Assembly (NCBI RefSeq): GCF_004341945.1
Contig: NZ_SMBP01000008.1
Span: forward strand, 52,837-116,836
Reading direction: 5' to 3'
Length of the DNA stretch: 64,000 bases
From: Longicatena caecimuris
GTDB taxonomy: Bacteria; Bacillota_I; Bacilli_A; Erysipelotrichales; Erysipelotrichaceae
A program made the position numbers and the translations under genes. Shown piece by piece: positions 7,300 through 15,589 of this stretch; the stretch's first letter is position 1, and each line of letters starts with the position of its first letter. Under the pieces are notes generated by a model. The model saw only the letters and a list, made by a program, of their open reading frames with translations. It did not search any database and was not told where the DNA came from.

Positions 7300-8117
7300 T
7301 ACGATTATTATTAAGTGATATCGATGGTACCTTGATTCAATATGATCCAAAGATTCATAAGACTGATGTTGACGCAATCCATCAGCTGCAGGAACATGGT
7401 GTTCAATTTGGTTTGGTGACAGGAAGAGATATCGGCTTTTGCCGTCATCTGTTAACACACCATAATTTACAAGCCGATTGTATCATAGCCAATAATGGAG
7501 GCTCTTTATGGATTCAAAAACATAAGGTATTGGAACATCATATGGATGGGGAAGAAGTTATCGCTATTATGAAACAATTGGATGCTTATGTGGGGATGTG
7601 TCATCCTTTTATTTGTAGTGAAGAGCGTGAATTCTTTTTGATGAAACATGCCTATACAGCGGATGCATGGCAATCTATACGTAAGACACTTGCTTATTTG
7701 GGCAATTTGCGTGAAGAAGACTTACTCCAACATTTGCATAGAACAAAAGCCAGTGTGGTCAAAATCAGTTTGTATACTTGCAATGAGCAGACAACAAATG
7801 CTTTATTGCCTAAGCTTCAGGCAATATTTAAAGAGTATGAAGTCTTGCCTACTTCTATCGACTATATTGAAATAACCAAAAAAGGAATTCATAAAGGCAA
7901 CACCGTTTGTACCCTGATGGATAAGCTGCATCTAAAAAAGCATGAGGTTGGGGTAATCGGGGATGGCCATAATGATGTGCCGATGTTTTCCTGTGTTGAG
8001 CATAGTTTTGTGATGGAAAGTGCGCAGGAGGAAGTAAAGCGTCATGGAAAGAGAATCGTAAAAAGTGTTGCGCAAGCGGTACAATGTGTTATACAATACA
8101 ATCAAAATGAGGAATAA
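7296..8117 (+). CDS. Cof-type HAD-IIB family phosphatase, second copy
   Basis: 273 residues from the ATG at 7296, which shares ATGA with the stop of the previous HAD gene; the longer reading from 7260 is less likely. Motifs are SDIDGTL (residues 7-13), VTGRDIGF, a Lys in KKGIHKGN and IGDGHNDVPM. It is only distantly related to its neighbour, so this is probably an old duplication or a pair with different substrates. Substrate unknown. Confidence 0.85.
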   Translation: MIRLLLSDIDGTLIQYDPKIHKTDVDAIHQLQEHGVQFGLVTGRDIGFCRHLLTHHNLQADCIIANNGGSLWIQKHKVLEHHMDGEEVIAIMKQLDAYVGMCHPFICSEEREFFLMKHAYTADAWQSIRKTLAYLGNLREEDLLQHLHRTKASVVKISLYTCNEQTTNALLPKLQAIFKEYEVLPTSIDYIEITKKGIHKGNTVCTLMDKLHLKKHEVGVIGDGHNDVPMFSCVEHSFVMESAQEEVKRHGKRIVKSVAQAVQCVIQYNQNEE

Positions 8118-8148
8118 CTTCCTTTTATCAGTAGGAGGATGTAAGGAA

Positions 8149-8472
8149 ATGGCAAAGAAAAAAGCAACAGTTCAGCAGACAGCGGCAAAACGTGTATTAG
8201 ATGTATTACATCGAAAAGAGGCATATTCAGAAAGTACGGCTGTCGGTTATGAGGCATTTAAAAATATATCATATCCAACTCAGGTCATCGCTTATACGAT
8301 TGCGAATCTGATGGAAAATGGGGTTGTGAAACGGACGCAGGATGAGCGCTTTTATTTTGATGAGCAGAACTGGAATCAGTTAAAGAAAAAAGTCAATGTA
8401 GGATATCTGGTATTAATTGGCTTGCCATTGATTTTATTTTTAATTTTCTTATTCGTCAAATATGTGTTATAG
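8149..8472 (+). CDS. Small membrane-anchored protein with a winged-helix-like N-terminus
   Basis: 107 residues from the ATG at 8149, preceded by GTAGGAGG. Residues about 10-80 are Lys-rich and include helical segments reminiscent of a small winged-helix fold (QVIAYTIANLMENGVVKR, then a short beta-like FYFDE). A single hydrophobic helix (about 84-104) anchors the C-terminus. No family was recognised. It lies 31 bases after the HAD pair and a terminator follows, so it is probably the last gene of that operon. Confidence 0.65.
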   Translation: MAKKKATVQQTAAKRVLDVLHRKEAYSESTAVGYEAFKNISYPTQVIAYTIANLMENGVVKRTQDERFYFDEQNWNQLKKKVNVGYLVLIGLPLILFLIFLFVKYVL

Positions 8473-8533
8473 TTTCAGAAAAGCTTAGCGTTTACAGATT
8501 ATGAAAAACGCTTGCTTCATGTAGTATTTATCC

Positions 8534-8555
8534 GGTTGCTTAGCAACCTTTTTTT
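8534..8555 (+). terminator. Terminator of the HAD operon
   Basis: GGTTGC-TTA-GCAACC (8534-8548) followed by seven T. Confidence 0.8.
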
Positions 8556-8579
8556 GTTTGAAAAACCTTTTCCATAGTG

Positions 8580-8609
8580 ATATGTACCCTTTTGATACGC
8601 GGTACATAT
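8580..8609. repeat. Inverted repeat in a long intergenic gap
   Basis: ATATGTACC (8580-8588), 12 bases, then GGTACATAT (8601-8609), a perfect 9-bp repeat. No T-run follows, so an operator or a stable RNA fold is possible. The remaining gap up to 8861 shows no gene. Confidence 0.5.
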
Positions 8610-8861
8610 GTATTGCTAAGTTACCATATAACGGGTATTAAAAAATGATTATTATCGGTTATCCGGTTGAAACATATGGAATTAGATATAAATGATGTTG
8701 CGTAATTGTTTATCCGTTTAAAGGAGTTTATCGATTATCAAAGGGTGGAGAAGCTTGTAATGAATAAGTTAAAGGGAGGATCAAAAACTTATCTTATAGG
8801 AAATGTTATGAAGTATTACGTCAGTGCTATGCCGGGATAAAGGCGAATCGTAAATAAATAA

Positions 8862-8898
8862 AAAATGAGGGATGCCAAATTCGGCAATTCCTCATTTT
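8862..8898 (-). terminator. Terminator of the TIM-barrel isomerase gene
   Basis: AAAATGAGG (8862-8870) pairs with CCTCATTTT (8890-8898), with additional inner pairing (TGCC/GGCA). On the minus strand it is followed by a T-rich stretch, and it sits just after the stop at 8906. Confidence 0.75.
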
Positions 8899-8905
8899 GG
8901 GTGTT

Positions 8906-9793
8906 TTAGGTGATATTTTCTAATGTATCTTTTAGTTTATCCATGCTGGATATAGTTTCCTGGAAAGGCACTTCAGCTTCTAAGGAAAGGACTTTATCAT
9001 AACCGCGATTGTGTAAATATGTCAGAATCTGATCATATGGTATATCGCCGTCGAATAATTCTTTATGCACAAAAGGTTTTTGCTGGGTAGGATCATAATG
9101 ATAATCTTTGATGTGAATATGACCTATTTGCGGATAGATATAACGTAACTCATCCATTAATGAAAAGAGTAAATAATCTTTTGGCACATTTTCTTTTACT
9201 GCTCTAAAGCTATTTGCTGGATCCCATAATAAGCGTAAGTGTGGATCTTGGAAAGCCTTGATGATCTGTATCGTCATCATTCCCTTTGGCAATCGTGAAT
9301 ATGGGCAGTTTTCTAAAACCAACGTTATATCATACTCCTTCGCAATCCGTAAAGCTAAGCGGACTGCACGAAGGATAGCATTCATATCTTCCTGAACGCC
9401 GAAAGGAGGTTTACGATTGTCAGGAAAACGGAAGGGGAATATGCGTACGCGCGGACAATTTAAACGTTTGGCAATGCGGCAGGCATTTTCCAGATAACGC
9501 AGGTGCGTATTGATATCGCCTTCAATGGCATAAAAAGAATCATTGAATAAAGAAACTTGATCACCTTCATATAAAGGGCAAAGAAAAAAGACAGTACTGG
9601 CAATGCAGGATACTTCCAAATGATAGGTTTGTAAGAGCGTGCGGATATGCTCGACTTCTGCCAGACTACATTCTTCAATACTTTTACCAAAGACATTGTG
9701 TAATTCCACATGCGAATAATGATGTGCTTTCGCTATTTGTAAAGCACGTTCTAAATCTTCACAAATTTGATCGGTTATAATGGCATATTGCAT
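8906..9793 (-). CDS. Sugar phosphate isomerase/epimerase (AP endonuclease family 2 TIM barrel)
   Basis: 295 residues; the start at 9793 is chosen because AGGTGA precedes it on the minus strand, while the upstream Met at 9814 lacks a site. The fold is the xylose-isomerase-like TIM barrel, with likely metal ligands in LVLENC (Glu), LLWDPAN (Asp), IGHIHIKD (His) and SLEAE (Glu). Family members (IolE, IolI, Hyi, tagatose 3-epimerase) interconvert keto sugars, inosose or hydroxypyruvate; the specific reaction is not readable. It is transcribed divergently from manA, with a perfect 18-bp palindrome between the two, suggesting common control. Confidence 0.75.
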   Translation of the reverse strand: MQYAIITDQICEDLERALQIAKAHHYSHVELHNVFGKSIEECSLAEVEHIRTLLQTYHLEVSCIASTVFFLCPLYEGDQVSLFNDSFYAIEGDINTHLRYLENACRIAKRLNCPRVRIFPFRFPDNRKPPFGVQEDMNAILRAVRLALRIAKEYDITLVLENCPYSRLPKGMMTIQIIKAFQDPHLRLLWDPANSFRAVKENVPKDYLLFSLMDELRYIYPQIGHIHIKDYHYDPTQQKPFVHKELFDGDIPYDQILTYLHNRGYDKVLSLEAEVPFQETISSMDKLKDTLENIT

Positions 9794-9868
9794 ACATTCA
9801 CCTGACTGCAACAATAAGATTTGCAGTCATTTTTCCTTTCTGTACTATGATTATACCATTTTCTTAGG

Positions 9869-9886
9869 CAATTGTTATAACAATTG
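9869..9886. promoter_or_regulatory. Perfect 18-bp palindrome, candidate GntR/UTRA operator
   Basis: CAATTGTTATAACAATTG is fully symmetric and lies between the divergent isomerase and manA genes. Its TGTTATAACA core recurs at 19331-19340, just after the promoter of the cupin isomerase operon. HutC-type GntR regulators, two of which are encoded nearby, bind palindromes of this size. Confidence 0.6.
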
Positions 9887-9920
9887 TTAGAAAAAAGATG
9901 AAAAATGTAGGAAAGGTCAT

Positions 9921-9934
9921 AATGTAATGACATT
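9921..9934. promoter_or_regulatory. Inverted repeat upstream of manA
   Basis: AATGT-AATG-ACATT lies immediately upstream of the manA -35 box. It differs by one base from the core ATGTAATTACAT found upstream of deoC at 18291-18302. Confidence 0.45.
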
Positions 9935-9937
9935 TCA

Positions 9938-9966
9938 TTGCTTTTGTATGTGATTCATATTATAAT
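9938..9966 (+). promoter_or_regulatory. manA promoter
   Basis: TTGCTT (9938-9943), a 17-bp spacer and TATAAT (9961-9966), followed by AAGAGGTAG and the ATG at 9998. Confidence 0.65.
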
Positions 9967-9997
9967 AGGGACGAGAAAAAGAAAGAGGTAGAACATT

Positions 9998-10939
9998 ATG
10001 TATCCATTTCGTTTAAAACCAATTTATGACAAAACCATTTGGGCCAATGATCGTTTAACGACGATGCGTCATGAAGCCCAGACCGGATGTGGCACATGCT
10101 GGGAAATCAGTGCCCATCCACATGCACAGAATAAGATCATCAATGGAGATTATGCCGGTAAAACTTTACAGGAATTGTTAGATGAGAAAGAGCAAGAAAT
10201 GCTAGGGAAAGTACCTAGACAGCGTTTGTTACGTTTGGCTTTTCTAGATGCGGCAGATAATCTTTCCATTCAGGTTCATCCGGATGATGCTTATGCGCAT
10301 GAACATGAACATGATGAAGGGAAAACAGAATCCTGGTATATTTTAGAGGCTGATGAAGGGGCAACGCTGGTAGCTGGAACGACCATTGCCGATAAGGATG
10401 TTTTATATCAGGCGGTGCAAGAGAATACAGTTGAGCAATATGTGCGGCGCATTCCGGTAAAAGCCGGGGATTTTGTATGTATTGATGCAGGGATGTTGCA
10501 TGCCTTAGGGAAGGGCATCTTAGCATTGGAAATTGGGGAGAATTCCAACACGACATATCGTTTTTATGATTATAATCGAAAAGATGCAAACGGCAATCCA
10601 CGTCCTTTGCATATTCAAAAAAGCTTTGATGTTGCGGATTTCGCTTTGGTTTGTACACCGGTTCATTCTCCTTTAGAAAAAGTACAGGAAACAAAGGAGA
10701 AAATGTTAGTAGAGCGTGAAGAGTTTTGTGTCAAGCTGGTAGACATTCATGCATCCTATGAAGTAATTATGGATCACACAAAATTTTATTGTGTATCGAA
10801 TGTTGGTCAAGATGCTGAAATCATCTGTGACGGTATGCACATTCCATTCCTTTATACAGAAAGCATCTTTGTGCCGGCAGCGTGTAAGGATTTTACCATA
10901 CTGGGGGATACCAGAGTATTACTTAGCTATGTGAAATAA
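9998..10939 (+). CDS. manA: Mannose-6-phosphate isomerase, class I (short form)
   Basis: 313 residues, the usual length of the short bacterial PMI. It interconverts mannose 6-phosphate and fructose 6-phosphate in the cytoplasm using zinc. Expected zinc ligands are visible as Gln92 and His94 (IQVHPDD), Glu111 (KTESWYIL) and His168 (GMLHALGKG). The later Asn-Ser-Asn-Thr-Thr-Tyr-Arg segment, typical of the family, is present. It has its own promoter and terminator and lies immediately upstream of a mannose-family PTS operon, whose product would be its substrate if that PTS imports mannose. A second class I PMI is encoded at 43687-44649 and a long form at 20680-22419. Confidence 0.9.
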   Translation: MYPFRLKPIYDKTIWANDRLTTMRHEAQTGCGTCWEISAHPHAQNKIINGDYAGKTLQELLDEKEQEMLGKVPRQRLLRLAFLDAADNLSIQVHPDDAYAHEHEHDEGKTESWYILEADEGATLVAGTTIADKDVLYQAVQENTVEQYVRRIPVKAGDFVCIDAGMLHALGKGILALEIGENSNTTYRFYDYNRKDANGNPRPLHIQKSFDVADFALVCTPVHSPLEKVQETKEKMLVEREEFCVKLVDIHASYEVIMDHTKFYCVSNVGQDAEIICDGMHIPFLYTESIFVPAACKDFTILGDTRVLLSYVK

Positions 10940-10953
10940 AGCAAGGCGATTAG

Positions 10954-10975
10954 GGCAGCTAAGAGCTGCCTTTTT
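10954..10975 (+). terminator. manA terminator
   Basis: GGCAGCT-AAG-AGCTGCC (10954-10970) followed by TTTTTG. Confidence 0.85.
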
Positions 10976-11171
10976 GTTACCGGTGTTCTACATGCGCAAG
11001 AATTAAGCAGGTGCATAGTCGAACACAATTATGTGCGCATAGGGTGTCATATTTGGATGTTTGCAAGCAAGATACCAAAAGCAAAAGGTAAAAAGCCTGT
11101 TTACGAAGAAAATAGCCTGTTTTCCATATAATTTGTTGGTTTCTTTATGTCAATTTTGGGTGAATTGTGTG

Positions 11172-11185
11172 ATTACATTTGTAAT
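11172..11185. promoter_or_regulatory. Palindrome upstream of the first PTS promoter
   Basis: ATTACA-TT-TGTAAT is symmetric and ends 26 bases upstream of the -35 box. It is made of the same TGTAAT half-sites seen near deoC and manA, but in the opposite arrangement. It could be an activator or repressor site. Confidence 0.45.
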
Positions 11186-11211
11186 GTATGTGAAAAAATT
11201 AAACAAAATGC

Positions 11212-11240
11212 TTGAAATACCATATCCACTGATGTAAGAT
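11212..11240 (+). promoter_or_regulatory. Promoter of the first mannose-family PTS operon
   Basis: TTGAAA (11212-11217), a 17-bp spacer and TAAGAT (11235-11240). The start point would be near 11247, leaving a leader of about 230 bases before the first gene. Confidence 0.7.
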
Positions 11241-11246
11241 AACTAT

Positions 11247-11476
11247 GTAAAAAGACAGCGTAAGCGATTACATTCCTGGAAAAATAAGAGCTGGTCACTC
11301 TGGAATGTAGCACTTACTGGTAACTGAATCGCTGGGAGATTCTGCATATTGTTGATACTTCATACAATAAAATAGTGATGGTGCTATCCGTAGTGCTTAA
11401 CTTTTTTGTGTGAAAAAACAGTGTTGAAAAACCATAAGACAGTTACGATCAGTGTCTGTTAAAAAGGAGGATACTA
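11247..11476 (+). ncRNA. Structured 5' leader of the PTS operon, candidate regulatory RNA
   Basis: The leader contains a nested fold: AGCGATT (11263-11269) pairs with AATCGCT (11327-11333), and inside it ACATTCC (11270-11276) pairs with GGAATGT (11302-11308). The remaining arm TTAC-TG-GTAA can form a third small stem, giving a three-way junction. No terminator hairpin is evident before the ribosome binding site at 11466. No known riboswitch or antiterminator consensus was recognised. Confidence 0.45.
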
Positions 11477-11905
11477 ATGAGATATGTGATTATGGTCAGC
11501 CACGGCGAATTTGCACCGGGTCTGCATTCTGCTGTAAAGATGATGACAGGCAGTAGAGATGATGTATTAAGCACGAGTCTTCGTGAAGATATGAGTGCTG
11601 ATGAATTTGCGGAAAACTTCCGTAAACTGGTGGAGCCGCTGAATACTGACGACTCCGTAATTTTACTTGCTGATATTTTGAGCGGTTCACCATTTACGAA
11701 TGCGTTGGCAGTACTTGATGAAAAAGGTATGATGGCTAATACGTTAGTACTTGCTGGTATGAACATGCCAATGGCTATTACCGCCGTATTGATGAAAGAC
11801 AATTTTGATGATTTAAATGTACTGAAAGAAACCATTCTAAGTGAAGGTCGTGCTGGCATGACAGAATTCAGTACAACAGCTGATGACGCTGATGATGACA
11901 TTTAG
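11477..11905 (+). CDS. PTS mannose-family EIIA component
   Basis: 142 residues. The N-terminus IMVSHGEFAPGL carries the phospho-acceptor His9, and DILSGSPFTNAL is the second conserved segment of the mannose-type EIIA fold. It receives phosphate from HPr and passes it to EIIB in the cytoplasm. The acidic C-terminal tail is common in this family. It is the first gene of a four-gene operon and has a strong AAAGGAGG site. The EIIA and EIIB domains are separate here, unlike the fused ManX of E. coli. Confidence 0.92.
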   Translation: MRYVIMVSHGEFAPGLHSAVKMMTGSRDDVLSTSLREDMSADEFAENFRKLVEPLNTDDSVILLADILSGSPFTNALAVLDEKGMMANTLVLAGMNMPMAITAVLMKDNFDDLNVLKETILSEGRAGMTEFSTTADDADDDI

Positions 11906-11934
11906 TCATTCAGATAAAAAGGAGGAAAAAGTAT

Positions 11935-12426
11935 ATGATTAGTTTTGTACGAGTTGACGACCGCATCATTCACGGTCAGATTGTAACACGTTGGTCTAAG
12001 GAATTCCCTTGTGACGGTATCATTGCTGTAAATGATAAAGCAGCAACTACTCCAGTTCTAAAACAGTCCTTTAAAGCATCTACTGATAAAAAAGTATTGG
12101 TGTGGACGATGGAACACTTCTTGGAAAAAGCACAGACCGTGCTTGACAGTGAAAAACGCTATTTCTTAATTACAAAGAATCCAGTCGACATGAAAAAAAT
12201 CCTGGTAGACAACAAATTTGTCCCAAGTGATGTAAAACGTGTTGTCATTGGACCTTGTAATGATCGCCCAGGTTCTATTAAGTTAGGACAGAATCAGTCT
12301 TTAATTCAGGAAGAGGCTGAAGCATGTGAAGCTATGACAAACGCTGGTTATGATGTATACTTTGCGTTATTGCAGGAAACAGCTATTGGTTCATGGCCTA
12401 AATTCAGATCTAAATTCGGTTATTAA
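11935..12426 (+). CDS. PTS mannose/fructose/sorbose-family EIIB component
   Basis: 163 residues. The signature VRVDDRIIHGQIVTRW holds the phosphorylated His13. EIIB takes phosphate from EIIA and transfers it to the incoming sugar bound by EIIC/EIID. AAAAAGGAGG precedes it, 29 bases after the EIIA stop. Confidence 0.92.
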   Translation: MISFVRVDDRIIHGQIVTRWSKEFPCDGIIAVNDKAATTPVLKQSFKASTDKKVLVWTMEHFLEKAQTVLDSEKRYFLITKNPVDMKKILVDNKFVPSDVKRVVIGPCNDRPGSIKLGQNQSLIQEEAEACEAMTNAGYDVYFALLQETAIGSWPKFRSKFGY

Positions 12427-12486
12427 TGGTGGGAGCATTGAAACTGAATTGGATTATATAAAAAAAGGAAAAGGAGAAATGCTATT

Positions 12487-13320
12487 ATGAGTTTAATTCA
12501 AGCAATTTTAATTGGTCTTATGAGTTGTACTGCAGCTAGTACGATTGCTTGTTTGGGAACTACTGTTGGTAACTACACTCTGAATAGACCGTTGGTAGCA
12601 TCTTTGTTCGTCGGTTTAATTCTTGGTGATGTACCAGGATGTATCCTGGTTGGTATGCCTATGCAGGTTATGTGGATTGCGCTGGTTACACCTGGTGGAA
12701 CCGTAGCTTCTGACTTGCGTGCAGTTTCCTACATTGGTATTCCTTTGGCTTACGTTGGAGCGAAAGCTGCTGGAATGGATTTAGCTGGAAAGGATGCTGC
12801 AGGTTTGGCATCTAGTATCTCAGCTATGACTGGTGTTATCGGTATTACATTGTTCTACGGAACTGCTATGATGAACCTGATCTGGCAGCACATTGGATGG
12901 GCTAGACTGGATAAAGGCGATTTAGGAATTATTGGTAAAGTTGATGCTTTATTCCCATTAATTTCTCACTTCGTATTATCTTTCCTGCCTGTTACTCTGC
13001 TGTGCTATTATGGTGCAGATGCAGTTACGGAAATCTTTGCATCTTTGAAAACAGACGTATGGTATGTTAAGGCGCTGATTACAGTTGGTGCTGTACTGCC
13101 TGCTGTTGGTATTGCTATTCTGCTGAAATCCGTTGTTACGAAGACAACCGATTTGATTTTCTTCGCATTCGGTTTCGCATTGGCTAAATCTATGGGATTA
13201 ACACTGATTGCTGCTACAGCTGTTGGTGCTGTATTCGCATTGATTAACTATCAGTTAACAATGGTAAAAGCTGGTGGCGGTGGAGCTGCCATCGATGATG
13301 ATGACGAGGAGGATATTTAA
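12487..13320 (+). CDS. PTS mannose/fructose/sorbose-family EIIC component
   Basis: 277 residues, strongly hydrophobic with about eight membrane segments. The N-terminal Leu-Asn-Arg-Pro-Leu-Val...Gly-Leu-Ile-Leu-Gly-Asp motif and the Pro-Gly-Gly-Thr segment are typical of the ManY/SorA family. The C-terminus is acidic. With EIID it forms the membrane channel of the permease. Its stop is two bases from the EIID start. Confidence 0.92.
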   Translation: MSLIQAILIGLMSCTAASTIACLGTTVGNYTLNRPLVASLFVGLILGDVPGCILVGMPMQVMWIALVTPGGTVASDLRAVSYIGIPLAYVGAKAAGMDLAGKDAAGLASSISAMTGVIGITLFYGTAMMNLIWQHIGWARLDKGDLGIIGKVDALFPLISHFVLSFLPVTLLCYYGADAVTEIFASLKTDVWYVKALITVGAVLPAVGIAILLKSVVTKTTDLIFFAFGFALAKSMGLTLIAATAVGAVFALINYQLTMVKAGGGGAAIDDDDEEDI

Positions 13321-13322
13321 TT

Positions 13323-14138
13323 ATGAAAAAAATCTCAAAGAAAACATTAAATAGTTCCTTCTGGCGCTGGTGGTATGGAAACTTAACTTGTTTCTCTCAC
13401 GAACACATGCAGACATTTGGTTACATGTGGTCTATGCTGCCAATCATTCAGGAATTGTATCCTACACACGAAGAACAGTGTGAAAAAATGAGAACGTATT
13501 ATCCATTCTTCAACACTGAGCCTCAGATTGGTGCTATCGTAGTTGGTATCACTGCTGGTTTGGAAGAAGCTCGTGCAAATGGTGCTGAAGAAATTGATGA
13601 TGAAATGATCAATGGTATCCGTGCAGGTTTGATGGGTCCATTGGCTGGTATCGGTGACTCTTTGATCGTTGGTACTTACATTCCTATTTTGTTAGGTATC
13701 GCATTAGGTTTCGCTGAAGGCGGATCTATCTTAGGTCCATTATTCTATATCGTAGTATGGAACGTAACAAGTACATTATTCCAGAAAGTTATTTATAACA
13801 AGGGTTATGAACTTGGTGGTTCTGCTGTTGAAATGATCGTTGGTACACAGGCAACTGCGTTCCGTGAATCTGTTATCGTTATGGGTCAGGTTATCGTTGG
13901 TGCGATGGCTGGATCTTGGGTAAACATTACTTCAGCTGTTCAGATCGCTACTGACTCTGAAGGTAAAGCAGTTATGCTGCAGCAAAAACTGGATGGTGCA
14001 TTCCCTGGCATTCTGACAATGCTGTTTGTACTGTTCGCTTGGTGGCTGATGGCGAAAAAGAACGTTACTCCAATCAAAGTATTAATTCTGTTTGTGGTAA
14101 TTGGTTTCTTAGGTTCTGTCAGCGGATTGCTGGGATAA
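13323..14138 (+). CDS. PTS mannose/fructose/sorbose-family EIID component
   Basis: 271 residues. It shows the EIID hallmarks: an N-terminal amphipathic region with Phe-Trp-Arg-Trp, the FFNTEPQIGAIVVGITAGLEE segment, GLMGPLAGIGDSL and C-terminal membrane helices. It is the last gene of the operon. Sugar specificity cannot be read, but mannose, glucose or glucosamine are usual for this architecture, and manA lies just upstream. Confidence 0.92.
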   Translation: MKKISKKTLNSSFWRWWYGNLTCFSHEHMQTFGYMWSMLPIIQELYPTHEEQCEKMRTYYPFFNTEPQIGAIVVGITAGLEEARANGAEEIDDEMINGIRAGLMGPLAGIGDSLIVGTYIPILLGIALGFAEGGSILGPLFYIVVWNVTSTLFQKVIYNKGYELGGSAVEMIVGTQATAFRESVIVMGQVIVGAMAGSWVNITSAVQIATDSEGKAVMLQQKLDGAFPGILTMLFVLFAWWLMAKKNVTPIKVLILFVVIGFLGSVSGLLG

Positions 14139-14157
14139 TACTTAGCAATACATTCAA

Positions 14158-14191
14158 AATCATCCCTTACTCCCAAAAGGGATGATTTTCT
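14158..14191 (+). terminator. Terminator of the first PTS operon
   Basis: AATCATCCCTT (14158-14168) pairs with AAGGGATGATT (14177-14187), followed by TTCTTT. Confidence 0.85.
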
Positions 14192-14198
14192 TTAGGTC

Positions 14199-14227
14199 TT
14201 GCAAATCGAAGTATGGGATGGTATGAT
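14199..14227 (+). promoter_or_regulatory. Promoter of a small membrane-protein gene
   Basis: TTGCAA (14199-14204), a 17-bp spacer and TATGAT (14222-14227), 27 bases before the ATG at 14255. Confidence 0.6.
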
Positions 14228-14254
14228 TTTTACAATGAAATGAGGTAGAGTACG

Positions 14255-14569
14255 ATGACCAAAAAAGAGCGTGAACAATTGAAGAACGAGATATCTTATC
14301 GTGATATGATGACCAAACGATTGATAAGAAATGCTAAGATGTGTTTCTTCCTATGTTTATTATTTAGTGCTTTGGCTATATGGGGATTCACAGGTATGCA
14401 CGATGCATTCCTCAGTGTAGGCGAAACAGCACGCAGTGTCATAAAATGGCTAGGATTGATACTTGCAATTCCGACAGGTATCTTTACGATCTTGTTCTAT
14501 CTAAGCTACCGCAATTCTAAGAAACTGGTACTGCAAATGTTAAATGATTTGCAGAAGGGGAAAAAATAA
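14255..14569 (+). CDS. Small two-helix membrane protein of unknown function
   Basis: 104 residues, with its own promoter and terminator. A charged N-terminus of about 28 residues is followed by two hydrophobic helices (about 31-49 and 64-86) separated by a short loop, and a basic C-terminal tail. No family was recognised. It is transcribed alone. Confidence 0.65.
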   Translation: MTKKEREQLKNEISYRDMMTKRLIRNAKMCFFLCLLFSALAIWGFTGMHDAFLSVGETARSVIKWLGLILAIPTGIFTILFYLSYRNSKKLVLQMLNDLQKGKK

Positions 14570-14577
14570 TAGGAAAA

Positions 14578-14600
14578 GGCGCTTATCCAAGCGCTTTTTT
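14578..14600 (+). terminator. Terminator
   Basis: GCGCTT-ATCC-AAGCGC (14579-14594) followed by TTTTTT. Confidence 0.8.
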
Positions 14601-14657
14601 GATGCAAATAATTGCTATATACGGTACAATGAACATAACGAAAAGAAAGGTTAAAGG

Positions 14658-15506
14658 ATGATGTTTATGAAACTAAAAGCGCTTTATGGGGTTTATTACA
14701 GTGCCTGTGGCAATACCAGAAAAGTAATTGAAACAGCGGCTGAAACATTACAACAATATCTCCATCTTCCGATTACCTATATTGATTTTACATTGCCTGC
14801 TATGCGTAAAGAAACCTATGTTTTCCCTAAAGATGCGTTGGTGTTGTTTGGTTCCAGCGTTTATGCAGGAAGATTGCCTAATAAGATGTAGCCCTTTCTG
14901 CAAAATCATTTACAAGGGGATAACACCCTTGCGCTAGCTATCCTTACCTATGGCAATCGTTCTTATGATCAAGCGGTAGATGAAGCTATCCAAGAACTGC
15001 ATTTGCATGGTTTTCGTGTTATAGGTGCAGCAGCTATGTCTTGCCAACATGCCTTTACAGAGAAACTGGCAACCTTTCGACCTAATGAAGAGGATAAAGA
15101 AGCATTACGTCAATTTCTGATGCAACTTATGCATACCTTATTGGAAAATGATCTGTCAAAGGATATGGCTGTACTTACAACGAAGATGACAACGAAACGA
15201 TCGTATTATAAGCCACTCAAAGAAGATGGAACACCCGCACACTTCCTTAAAGCAACGCCCAAAACAAGACTCGATTTCTGTACTAAATGTGGGATATGTG
15301 CTACCCATTGTCCTATGGGGGCTATCTCTTTTGAAAACTTTTATGAAATTATCGGAACTTGTATAAAATGCCAGGCTTGTGTTCAGAGCTGTTTGGCAAA
15401 GGCAAAATATTTTGATGATGCAGATTTTTTATCTCATGTGGCCATGCTGGAAAAAAACTATCAAAAGCCGAAAGAAAATACATTTTGGCTTGCGAATACT
15501 TTATGA
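14658..15506 (+). pseudogene. EFR1-type flavodoxin/ferrodoxin gene interrupted by an in-frame TAG
   Basis: Two open stretches in the same frame, 14658-14891 and 14892-15506, are separated only by the TAG at 14889-14891. Together they read as one protein of about 280 residues. It has an N-terminal flavodoxin domain (YYSACGNTRK and FGSSVYAGRLP), continues after the stop as PFLQNHL...LTYGNRSYDQA, and ends in two 4Fe-4S clusters (CTKCGICATHCPMG and CIKCQACVQSC). This is the EFR1 ferrodoxin architecture, a redox protein. The stop falls right after the FMN-binding part, so an unsuppressed product would lack the clusters. A later in-frame ATG at 15003 could give a separate C-terminal piece. Confidence 0.8.
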
Positions 15507-15551
15507 AAAGTATGAAGCACAGTATTTATACATTCTATCATTTGAAAAAGA

Positions 15552-15582
15552 AAAGAGCCATCTGCATCCCGCAGGGCTCTTT
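15552..15582. terminator. Bidirectional terminator between EFR1 remnant and GT14 gene
   Basis: AAAGAGCC (15552-15559) pairs with GGCTCTTT (15575-15582). A-rich and T-rich flanks suit both strands, including the minus-strand gene ending at 15590. Confidence 0.75.
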
Positions 15583-15589
15583 TGTGGTG

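Noticed and set aside
8556..8861. Riboswitch in the gap after the HAD operon
   Set aside because: Only one 9-bp inverted repeat is seen, and the gene on its far side points away on the other strand.
14889..14891. TAG as a recoded (pyrrolysine or other) codon
   Set aside because: No sign of a downstream insertion element or of recoding genes in the window; a simple nonsense change explains it.
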